From the NCBI GenBank assembly GCA_937872715.1, contig CALMTJ010000114.1, forward strand, positions 13,070 through 36,752: a stretch of 23,683 nucleotides of DNA. Direction: 5' to 3'. This DNA comes from an uncultured Methylobacteriaceae bacterium (GTDB lineage Bacteria > Pseudomonadota > Alphaproteobacteria > Rhizobiales > Beijerinckiaceae). Each line of letters starts with the position of its first letter. The stretch's first letter is position 1. A program made the position numbers and the translations under genes. Shown here one piece after another: positions 8,658 through 15,039 of the stretch. The notes beneath the pieces are model-generated. The model was not told the origin of the DNA. It searched no databases and saw only the letters and a program-made list of their open reading frames with translations.

Positions 8658-9885
8658 CGAGCGCCAGCGCGGCCCTGAGGAGGACGTTGGCGCCGGCCGC
8701 GCAATCGGCCTGGGTGGCGCTCTCCTCCTCGTTGTGGCTGACGCCGTCCTTGCAGGGCACGAAGATCATGGCGGTCGGGGCGACGGTCGCCGCGAAGAAC
8801 GCGTCGTGACCGGCGCCCGAGGTGATCGTCCGGGCAGGCAGGCCGAGTTCCGCCGCGGCCGCCTCCACGGCTCGGCAGATCCGCGGATCGAAGCTGACCG
8901 GGTCCTTGCGCCAGATCCTGTCGATGCCGATCGACACGCCTCGCGCGGACGCGACCGCGGAGGCGGCGGAGGCGATCGCCCGGTCCATGCTGTCCAGCAT
9001 CGCCCGTTCCGGATGGCGGTATTCGAGGGTGAACCGCATCTCGCCCGGGATGGTGTTGCGGGAGGCCGGGAGCGCCTCCGCGACGCCGATGGTGCCGACG
9101 CCGTCCGGACCATGCTCCCGGGCGATGCGCTCCACCGCGAGCGCGAACTCGGAGAAGGCCGTGAGCGCATCGCGGCGCATCGGCATTGGCGTCGAGCCGG
9201 CATGGCTGTCCTTGCCGAGCACGCGCCCATCCGCCCAGACCGAGCCCTTGCCGGCCGTCACGATCCCGATCGTCTTCCCGTCCGCCTCAAGGATCGGGCC
9301 CTGCTCGATATGGAGCTCCAGCATCGCCGAGAAGCGCCGCTCGCCGACCGGCTCCGTCCCGCGATAGCCGATCGCCTCCAGCGCATCGCCGAACCGCACC
9401 CCGTCCCGGTCGGGACGCCCGAGGGCGAAGGCCATGTCGACCTCGCCGGAATAAACGCCGGACGCGATCATCCCGGGAGCGAAACGGGCGCCCTCCTCGT
9501 TCGTCCAGTTCACCACCATGAGCGGCGCGTCCGTCTCGATATCCGCCTCGTTCAAGGTGCGGGCGATCTCGAGACCGGCCAGCACGCCCAGGATGCCGTC
9601 GAACTTGCCGCCCGTCGGCTGCGTGTCGAGATGGGAGCCGATCGCGACCGGCGCCTTCGTCATGTCGCGTCCGGGCCGGGTGGCGAACATCGACCCCATG
9701 GAATCGACCGCGAGTTCGAGCCCCGCCTCGCGGCAGGCCGCCGCGAACCAGTCGCGCACGCGACGGTCCTCCTCCGTCAGCGCGAGCCGGCACACGCCGC
9801 CCTTAGGAGTGCCGCCGATCTCGGCCGTCTCCAGGATGGTCGCCCACAGGCGGTCGGAGTTGATGCTGAGATTGGCGCGGGTCAC
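8650..9885 (-). CDS. M20-family Zn-dependent hydrolase (N-carbamoyl-L-amino acid hydrolase / allantoate amidohydrolase-like)
   Basis: A 411-residue di-zinc amidohydrolase of the hydantoinase/carbamoylase branch of M20. It would hydrolyse an N-carbamoyl or ureido bond, releasing ammonia and CO2 from substrates such as N-carbamoyl amino acids, beta-ureidopropionate or allantoate. Metal and catalytic residues are visible: His85 and Asp87 in GSHLDTQPTGGKFDG, Asp96, Glu130/Glu131 in WTNEEGARF, the LELHIEQGP block, and the C-terminal PCKDGVSHNEEE. The GTG start at 9885 has AGGGAG about 8 bases upstream. It lies 21 bases after the O-antigen ligase-like gene and in the same direction, with no clear functional link. 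No hydantoinase, uricase or dihydropyrimidine dehydrogenase gene is present to fix the substrate. Confidence 0.88.
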   Translation of the reverse strand: MTRANLSINSDRLWATILETAEIGGTPKGGVCRLALTEEDRRVRDWFAAACREAGLELAVDSMGSMFATRPGRDMTKAPVAIGSHLDTQPTGGKFDGILGVLAGLEIARTLNEADIETDAPLMVVNWTNEEGARFAPGMIASGVYSGEVDMAFALGRPDRDGVRFGDALEAIGYRGTEPVGERRFSAMLELHIEQGPILEADGKTIGIVTAGKGSVWADGRVLGKDSHAGSTPMPMRRDALTAFSEFALAVERIAREHGPDGVGTIGVAEALPASRNTIPGEMRFTLEYRHPERAMLDSMDRAIASAASAVASARGVSIGIDRIWRKDPVSFDPRICRAVEAAAAELGLPARTITSGAGHDAFFAATVAPTAMIFVPCKDGVSHNEEESATQADCAAGANVLLRAALALAG

Positions 9886-9906
9886 GGAACGGCTCCCTGA
9901 GAGGTC

Positions 9907-11133
9907 TCACGCCTTCGTCGATGCGGCCGCAAGGTTCAACCCGCGCGGTCCTGCCCGGGGCCGGCGGGTCCGGAACTGGCCTCGCCGGACGGCCACGAAC
10001 AGGAGCAGCACGATCCCGATCGTGCCGGGCCACCAGGCCTGCCCGGTGCCGGTGCCGGCCGCCGCCAGGGCGAGTGCCGTCCCGAAGGTCGCGACCACCC
10101 CAGGCAGGATGGCGCCATAGCTCTCCCGGGCGGCCAGCGGACCGGCCGCGAGCGCACTCGCGGCCGCCACGGCACCGAGGAGGCCGAGTTCGTACCAGAG
10201 CTGGAAGAAGGACGTGTCCGGCACGCCGGCCGGCAGGCTGCCCATCATGCGGTCGCGCCCGAACGCGCCGAAGCCGTGGCCGGTGACGAGTCTCAAGGGC
10301 TCGACCGCCATCGCGTCGGCCCAGGTCTCGACCGCGTACCGCCAGCTTCCGGGATCCGGCGCGCCGGAACGCGACAGCACGACCGACGCCGCCGGGAAGA
10401 GGAGCAGCAGAACCGCCCCGACGGCGATCGCGGCCGCGCCGGCGCGGCCGGACAGGGCCGTCGCCAGATAGGCCAGGGCGCCGACGGAGAAGGCGACGGA
10501 GGCGGTCGCATCCGGCGCGAGCAGCGCCGCGACCGCCACCGCGGCCGCGAGCCCCGCCGCTTCCCGGTCTCGACCGCGCGAGCGGAGCCAAGCCAGGGAC
10601 GGCCAGGCGAACAGGACGATCACGGACACGCCCCGTTCCATGTTGCGGCCGTCATCGTCCGGACCGACTACGCCGAACCGCAAGGCCAGGATGGCGATCG
10701 CCAGCAAGGCCGCGAACGCGGTCCCGATCGGAACGAGGTAGAGGTTCGACGACCGCATGCGGTCCGGCAGGGCCAGAAAGGCGGCAAGTGCCAGCGCCAC
10801 GCCGCCGATCAGGCTGCCGAACCGCTCGCCCGAGGCAGCGGGCGCGGGTGTCCAGGCGAGCGACACGGCCGCCCAGGCGAGCCCGAAGGCGAGCGAGACG
10901 GCCGGGATGGAAGAGAGCGCCCGAGCCAAGGTCGCCCGGGACGGACGGGACGTGCCGTCCAGCATGCCGGCCAGGACAAGGAGCGTCGCGCCGATCGGCA
11001 GGAGCAGCACCACCGCCCTGCGGGTCAGGAGCGCGGCGGCCGGCAGGGCGACCGTCAGGACCGCGAAGCCGAGGCGCCGAAGCAGCGCCGCCGCCTCGCG
11101 GGCTGGATCGGACCGGGTGGGAAGCGCGTCCAT
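9907..11133 (-). CDS. O-antigen ligase/polymerase-like (Wzy_C) membrane protein
   Basis: A 408-residue, strongly hydrophobic protein with about ten to twelve predicted membrane segments by eye. The periplasmic loop signature of the O-antigen ligase family is present: RYAVETWADAMAVEPLRLVT then GHGFGAFGRDR, and PDTSFFQLWYELGLLGA, the usual W-x-x-A...G-x-G...N/S-x-x-x-x-x-x-E-x-G pattern. Such proteins transfer or polymerise undecaprenyl-linked glycans in the inner membrane, and many alphaproteobacterial members have no tested substrate. It could act on polysaccharide built from the UDP-uronates made by the ugd pair about 5 kb away, but that is inference. The ATG at 11133 has only a weak ribosome site. 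No glycosyltransferase neighbours are present. Confidence 0.75.
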   Translation of the reverse strand: MDALPTRSDPAREAAALLRRLGFAVLTVALPAAALLTRRAVVLLLPIGATLLVLAGMLDGTSRPSRATLARALSSIPAVSLAFGLAWAAVSLAWTPAPAASGERFGSLIGGVALALAAFLALPDRMRSSNLYLVPIGTAFAALLAIAILALRFGVVGPDDDGRNMERGVSVIVLFAWPSLAWLRSRGRDREAAGLAAAVAVAALLAPDATASVAFSVGALAYLATALSGRAGAAAIAVGAVLLLLFPAASVVLSRSGAPDPGSWRYAVETWADAMAVEPLRLVTGHGFGAFGRDRMMGSLPAGVPDTSFFQLWYELGLLGAVAAASALAAGPLAARESYGAILPGVVATFGTALALAAAGTGTGQAWWPGTIGIVLLLFVAVRRGQFRTRRPRAGPRGLNLAAASTKA

Positions 11134-11177
11134 GCCCCGTTGTAGCGGATCGGAGCGGCCGCGCGAACGGCGGACCT

Positions 11178-12062
11178 TCAGCCTGCCCGCTCGCGGAGGA
11201 ATGCGATGATCCCCGAATAATCGACGCCGCCGTTCCCGCCGCCCTGGAATTCCCGGTAGAGGGACGCGGCCTCTGCGCCGAGCGGCGTCGCAGCGCCGGC
11301 CGACCGGGCCGCCTCCTGCGAGAGGTTCAGATCCTTCAGCATGAGGTCGGTCGCGAAGCCCGGCTTATAGCCGTTATTGGCGGCGCTCGTCGGGACCGGC
11401 CCCGGCACCGGGCAATGCGTCGTCAGCGCCCAGCAGGAGCCCGACGAGGTGGATGCGACGTCGAACAGCGCCTGATGGCCGAGCCCGAGCTTCTCGCCCA
11501 GCACGAAGGCTTCCGAGATGCCGATCATGGTGATGCCGAGGATCATGTTGTTGCAGATCTTGGCGGCCTGCCCGGACCCGGCCTCGCCGCAATGGACGAC
11601 GCGGCGACCCATCCTCGCCAGGACCGGTTCCCCGGCCGCGAAGGCGTCGGCCGAGCCGCCGACCATGAAGGTGAGGGTCGCGTCCCGGGCTCCCACCGTG
11701 CCGCCGGAGACGGGCGCATCGAGCGAGAGCACGCCGCGCTTCCCGGCCATGACGTGCGCGGCCCGGGCGCTCTCGACATCGATCGTGGAGCAATCGATCA
11801 GGAGCGCGCCGTCCGCGGCGGCCGGCAGGATGTCCGTCCAGACGGCCAGCACGTGCTTGCCGGCCGGCAGCATGGTGAGGACGATCTCGGCGCCGGCGAC
11901 GGCCTCCCGGGCCGAGTTCGCGATCGCGATCCCGTCCGCCTCCGCGGCCTCGAGCGAGGAGGGTACGAGGTCGAAGCCGGTGACGTGGTGCCCGGCCCGG
12001 ACGAGGTTCGCGGCCATCGGCCCGCCCATGTTGCCGAGCCCGACGAAGGCGATGAGGGACAT
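11178..12062 (-). CDS. mmsB: 3-hydroxyisobutyrate dehydrogenase
   Basis: A 294-residue member of the beta-hydroxyacid dehydrogenase family that oxidises 3-hydroxyisobutyrate to methylmalonate semialdehyde with NAD+. The Rossmann motif GLGNMGGPMAANL is at 8-20, the substrate loop DAPVSGGTVGA at 115-125, and the catalytic Lys168 with Asn172 lies in SGQAAKICNNMILG. The start at 12062 is set by GGGAGGA 7 bases upstream and by the family's usual MxxIAFxGLGNMG opening; an in-frame extension upstream is antisense to the KTSC gene. Its product is the substrate of the methylmalonate-semialdehyde dehydrogenase at 15040-16536. It is divergent from the KTSC gene. Tartronate semialdehyde reductase is a related alternative, but the nearby ACAD and mmsA genes favour valine catabolism. 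Confidence 0.92.
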   Translation of the reverse strand: MSLIAFVGLGNMGGPMAANLVRAGHHVTGFDLVPSSLEAAEADGIAIANSAREAVAGAEIVLTMLPAGKHVLAVWTDILPAAADGALLIDCSTIDVESARAAHVMAGKRGVLSLDAPVSGGTVGARDATLTFMVGGSADAFAAGEPVLARMGRRVVHCGEAGSGQAAKICNNMILGITMIGISEAFVLGEKLGLGHQALFDVASTSSGSCWALTTHCPVPGPVPTSAANNGYKPGFATDLMLKDLNLSQEAARSAGAATPLGAEAASLYREFQGGGNGGVDYSGIIAFLRERAG

Positions 12063-12080
12063 GAACGATCCTCCCGTATT

Positions 12081-12100
12081 TTCTGTTCTCAAGACAGAAC
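12081..12100. promoter_or_regulatory. Interlocked inverted repeats between mmsB and the KTSC gene
   Basis: TTCTGT (12081-12086) and ACAGAA (12094-12099) form a 6-base inverted repeat with a 7-base spacer, and GTTCT (12085-12089) with AGAAC (12096-12100) forms a second one inside it. This is the most AT-rich part of the 57-base divergent intergenic region. It lies 19 bases upstream of the mmsB start, where a regulator could block either gene. No -35/-10 pair is obvious. Confidence 0.35.
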
Positions 12101-12119
12101 GCGATTGGGGAGACAAGGC

Positions 12120-12359
12120 TTGCCCCGTGTCGAGTCCAGCGCCGTCGAGGCGGTCGAGCACGATGCCGAGCGGAACGACCTGATCGTCACCTTCTCGGGC
12201 GGCGCCCGCTACGTATATGCCGGCGTGCCGGCCGCCTTGCATGCCGAGCTCCTCGCGTCCGCCTCGATTGGCGGGTTCGTCAACCGCGAGATCAAGCCGA
12301 ACTTTCCCGCACGCCTGCTCACCCCCCGATCAGGCCGCGGGCGACGATCACCCGCATGA
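12120..12359 (+). CDS. Small KTSC-domain protein
   Basis: A 79-residue protein starting at TTG 12120, with GGGGAG about 8 bases upstream. There is no in-frame ATG or GTG near the start of the domain. The KTSC pattern is clear: RVESSAVEAVEHDAERNDL, then LIVTFSGGARYVYAGVP, and SIGGFVNREIKPNF at the end. KTSC domains are small, have no known enzymatic role, and occur alone or attached to other proteins. There is no signal peptide or membrane segment. The last 41 bases overlap the 3' end of the acyl-CoA dehydrogenase gene on the other strand. It is the only plus-strand gene between 8650 and 21300. The short length and TTG start make it easy to miss, but the match to the domain along its length makes it likely to be real. 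Confidence 0.75.
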   Translation: MPRVESSAVEAVEHDAERNDLIVTFSGGARYVYAGVPAALHAELLASASIGGFVNREIKPNFPARLLTPRSGRGRRSPA

Positions 12360-13461
12360 TTTCGTTCGTACCCTCCAGGATCTGGTGGACCCGGAGGTCG
12401 CGGACGATCTTCTCGATCCCGTATTCGGCGAGGTAGCCGTAGCCGCCGTGCAGTTGCAGGGCGTCGTTCGCGACGTTGAAGCCGGCATCCGTCGCGAAGC
12501 GCTTGGCCATGGCGCAGCGTTGCGTCGCGTCCGGGTCGCCGCGATCGTAGCCGGCCGCTGCCGCGTACAGGAAGGTGCGGGCGACGGCGAGTTCCGTCGC
12601 CATGTCGGCCAGGCGGAACTGGAGCGCCTGAAACTCGTCGAGCCGCTTCCCGAAGGCCTTTCGCTCCCGCATGTAGGCGAGCGCCTTGTCGAGCGCGGCC
12701 TGCCCGCCGCCGAGCGAGCAGGCCCCGATGTTGAGGCGCCCGCCGTCGAGGCCGGCCATGGCGATGCGGAAGCCGATCCCCTCCTCGCCGAGCAGGTTGG
12801 CGGCCGGCACCCGGCAATCGGCGAACACGACCTGCCGGGTCGGCTGCGCGTTCCAGCCCATCTTGCGCTCGTTCGGCCCGAAGGTGAGGCCCGGGGTCTC
12901 GCCCTCCACGACGAATGTCGAGATGCCGTTCGGCCCGTCGGCGCCCGTGCGGACCATCACGACGTAAAGGTCGCCCGCACCGGCGCCGGAGATGAACTGC
13001 TTCGAGCCGTTCAGCACGTAATGATCGCCGTCCCGCCTGGCCGTCGTGCGGAGCGCCGCCGCGTCCGAGCCGGAGCCGGGCTCGGTGAGCGCGTAGGAAG
13101 CGATAAGCTCCATCGTGCAGAGCCCGGGCAGCCAACGCCTGCGCTGCTCGTCCGTGCCCCACCGGTCGATCATCCACGATGCCATGTTGTGGATGGAGAT
13201 GAAGGCGGAGACGGTCGGGCACCCGGTCGCCAGCGCCTCGAAGATCAGGGCCGCATCCAGCCGGGACAGCCCCGACCCGCCCACATCATCCCGGATATAG
13301 ACGCCGCCCATGCCGAGCGCCGCCGCCTCCCGCATCGTCTCGACCGGAAAGTGCTTGTCCTCGTCCCACTTGAGCGCAAAGGGGGCGATCCGCTCCGCCG
13401 CGAAGTCGCGCGCCATGTCGCGGATCGCGACTTGGTCGTCCGGGAGAGCGAAGAGGTTCAT
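12319..13461 (-). CDS. Acyl-CoA dehydrogenase, isobutyryl-CoA dehydrogenase-like
   Basis: A 380-residue FAD-dependent acyl-CoA dehydrogenase, here probably oxidising isobutyryl-CoA to methacrylyl-CoA in valine breakdown. Family blocks are ASYALTEPGSGSDAAALRTT and YVLNGSKQFISGAG in the middle domain, RKAFGKRLDEFQALQFRLAD in the C-terminal helical domain, and catalytic Glu363 in LEGTNEIMRVIVARG. The ATG at 13461 is chosen over an in-frame TTG 18 bases upstream because it matches the usual family start and forms ATGA with the stop of the intact vapC reading frame (13458-13460). It lacks a good ribosome site, which fits coupling to vapC. Isobutyryl-CoA as substrate rests on the mmsA and mmsB neighbours; other short branched acyl-CoAs are possible. 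Confidence 0.88.
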   Translation of the reverse strand: MNLFALPDDQVAIRDMARDFAAERIAPFALKWDEDKHFPVETMREAAALGMGGVYIRDDVGGSGLSRLDAALIFEALATGCPTVSAFISIHNMASWMIDRWGTDEQRRRWLPGLCTMELIASYALTEPGSGSDAAALRTTARRDGDHYVLNGSKQFISGAGAGDLYVVMVRTGADGPNGISTFVVEGETPGLTFGPNERKMGWNAQPTRQVVFADCRVPAANLLGEEGIGFRIAMAGLDGGRLNIGACSLGGGQAALDKALAYMRERKAFGKRLDEFQALQFRLADMATELAVARTFLYAAAAGYDRGDPDATQRCAMAKRFATDAGFNVANDALQLHGGYGYLAEYGIEKIVRDLRVHQILEGTNEIMRVIVARGLIGG

Positions 13462-13837
13462 CGGACGGCAGCGTGCCAATCGGCCGGCGACACGGCGCCC
13501 AGGCCGGTGACGGAGGAGCCGACCTTGCTGAGCAGGCGCAGGTCGCCGGTCACGAGCGCGGACCGTCGCTGGCGAGCCGCCTCGATGAAAGGCGATCGTA
13601 GATGGCGTCGAGGTCGATCAACTCGTCGAACAAACGAGGCAGTTGGCGCAAGCAGACCTCGATCTCCTCCAGCGGGACAAGGCTGGCACGGTTCTTCTTG
13701 GACAGCGCGCTTGCGACCTCAAGGCGTATGAAAACCGGAGCAAGAAGGCGAGCCCCGCTCTCGGCCACAACGCGGACCTCGTCTGACCCGTCTTCACGAA
13801 CGAACCATGTCACCGCCACGCTCGCGTCGACGACCAA
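13458..13837 (-). pseudogene. vapC: VapC-like PIN-domain toxin, frameshifted
   Basis: The N-terminal part is a PIN-domain ribonuclease: VVDASVAVTWFV with the first Asp, IRLEVASALSK with the Glu, and DLDAIYDR with the third Asp. Translation from TTG 13837 then runs into a stop at 13550, giving 95 residues ending in SSRRLASDGPRS. A one-base frame change at the AAA run 13588-13590 (TTT on the coding strand) restores FIEAARQRRSALVTGDLRLL, then SKVGSSVTGLGAVSPADWHA and a stop at 13458. That is the normal VapC end with its TGD acidic residue. So one base, probably a T in a short run, is missing. It could be a real mutation or a sequencing error. The restored stop overlaps the ACAD ATG by 4 bases. 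Confidence 0.82.
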
Positions 13838-13845
13838 CCTGTCGG

Positions 13846-14073
13846 TTACTCCGATCCATCCCGGATATCGTCGAGCGACAGGGCTGGCTGGATATCCTGG
13901 TGTCGAGCGTGATTGAGGCGGATCATCGCGACTCGCTCGGCTGGCGTGAACGGAGGGTGCGCGTCCAGCGGGTTTCGAAGCTCCTGTTCGAGCGAGATGC
14001 CCTTGATCTTGGCCTTCTGCCGATAGCTCTCTACGGTGTCGTCGTCGACGTTCCTGATCAGGACCTGCCCCAC
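13846..14073 (-). CDS. vapB: FitA/VapB-like antitoxin
   Basis: A 75-residue antitoxin. The N-terminus GQVLIRNVDDDTVESYRQKA followed by KIKGISLEQELR is a ribbon-helix-helix DNA-binding domain of the FitA type, and the C-terminal 35 residues should wrap the toxin. A GTG start at 14073 is preferred because it gives the family's usual M-x-Q-V-L-I-R beginning and has AGGAG 8 bases upstream; another GTG lies 9 bases earlier. The TAA at 13846-13848 lies 8 bases before the vapC TTG. Upstream, TATC and GATA (14089-14102) form a short dyad with a 6-base gap that could be the autoregulatory operator. The antitoxin is intact although the toxin gene is frameshifted. Confidence 0.85.
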   Translation of the reverse strand: MGQVLIRNVDDDTVESYRQKAKIKGISLEQELRNPLDAHPPFTPAERVAMIRLNHARHQDIQPALSLDDIRDGSE

Positions 14074-14124
14074 GTTCAGCACTCCTGCTATCAGAGTCGA
14101 TAACCGACCGCGGGCCGCACGTCA

Positions 14125-14457
14125 TCATTGCAGCGCCTTCACCTCGCACTGCGCGTAGTCGGCGCTCCCCTTCACGTAGGCGTTCAGCCGGTCGACATAA
14201 GCCTGTGCGGCCCTCTGGAAGGTGGCCGCCTTGTCGTTATAGGCGCGGATCTCCTCGTTGTACTTGTAGCTCTCCCAGCCGAGGCAGCCGGCCGTCCCAA
14301 CCTTGGCGTCGACGCAAGGTCCTTTCGCCGGAAGGTCGGGCCTGATCGGCCTCGCGGCCGCGTCGGGCGGGACCGGGACGACGCAAGCGGCTTGCGCGCC
14401 CGCGGCTTGCAGCAGCGCTAGCGCCACGAGCGGGAACGTGCCGGACCGCCTGCTCAT
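14125..14457 (-). CDS. Small secreted Cys-containing hypothetical protein
   Basis: A 110-residue protein with a typical Sec signal peptide: MSRRSG, then a hydrophobic core TFPLVALALLQAAG, with likely cleavage after AQA near residue 23. There is no proper lipobox before Cys25. The mature part has four Cys (25, 48, 58 and 104), which could form two disulfides in the periplasm. A helical stretch (YKYNEEIRAYNDKAATFQRA, then QAYVDRLNAYVKG) resembles a coiled coil. I do not recognise the family. Its ATG overlaps the TGA of the upstream Uma2 gene by 4 bases (ATGA), so they are co-translated, which is surprising for a periplasmic protein and a cytoplasmic nuclease-fold protein. A longer in-frame reading upstream is antisense or out-of-frame Uma2 sequence. 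Confidence 0.75.
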   Translation of the reverse strand: MSRRSGTFPLVALALLQAAGAQAACVVPVPPDAAARPIRPDLPAKGPCVDAKVGTAGCLGWESYKYNEEIRAYNDKAATFQRAAQAYVDRLNAYVKGSADYAQCEVKALQ

Positions 14458-15017
14458 TCCGGAGACGGGACCGGAAACAGGGAGGTGACGTCGAGGCTCA
14501 AACCGGGGGGCGTGAGGGTCACGAGCGCTTCGGAGATGATCCGCGTGGCGATGAAATCCCCTTCGCCCCGGGCATGATGCACGACGAGACGCCGATCGGG
14601 ATCGACGATGAGATAGTGCTCGACGCTCGCCAGCCGGAAATAGCCGGCGAGCTTCCCGCTCACGTCCCGATGGGCGGTGCTGGGAGACAGCACCTCGACG
14701 ACGATGACGGGCGCCGGAACCTCGATGGCGTCTCCGGGCAGTTCGCGCCCGCAATAGACCAGGGCGTCCGGCTCGTAGGCGGCATCCTGCGCGATCCTGA
14801 CGGTCATGCCGTCCGGAAGCATGTGGCACGGGCACCCCGCCGCCTTGATGGCGGAGGAGAGAGCAGACTGCACCGCGTACCTGACGGTGGCGTGACGCAC
14901 GCGCTCCCGCGACATCGCGACGACCTCGCCGGATTCGAGCTCGTAACGTCCGGGCCGCCCCTCGGCCCAGACCACGAACTCGTCCACGCTCATCCGGGAT
15001 CTCGGCTGGGCGCTCAT
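14454..15017 (-). CDS. Uma2 family (DUF820) PD-(D/E)XK nuclease-fold protein
   Basis: A 187-residue member of the Uma2/DUF820 family, which has a restriction-endonuclease-like fold. Visible core residues are RYELESGEVVAMS (24-36), Glu82-Pro-Asp84 (YEPDALVYC), Glu108 in VIVVEVLSPST and Lys122 in SGKLAGYFRL, together the PD-ExK pattern, followed by VEHYLIVDPDRR. These proteins are common in cyanobacteria, actinobacteria and some alphaproteobacteria, and their biological role is not settled. The ATG at 15017 has a weak ribosome site; an in-frame ATG at residue 9 is an alternative start. It lies 22 bases after mmsA and overlaps the secreted-protein gene by 4 bases. It was probably added to the mms cluster with the vapBC pair. 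Confidence 0.88.
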   Translation of the reverse strand: MSAQPRSRMSVDEFVVWAEGRPGRYELESGEVVAMSRERVRHATVRYAVQSALSSAIKAAGCPCHMLPDGMTVRIAQDAAYEPDALVYCGRELPGDAIEVPAPVIVVEVLSPSTAHRDVSGKLAGYFRLASVEHYLIVDPDRRLVVHHARGEGDFIATRIISEALVTLTPPGLSLDVTSLFPVPSPE

Positions 15018-15039
15018 CCGATCGAGCTACGGTGCGGCA

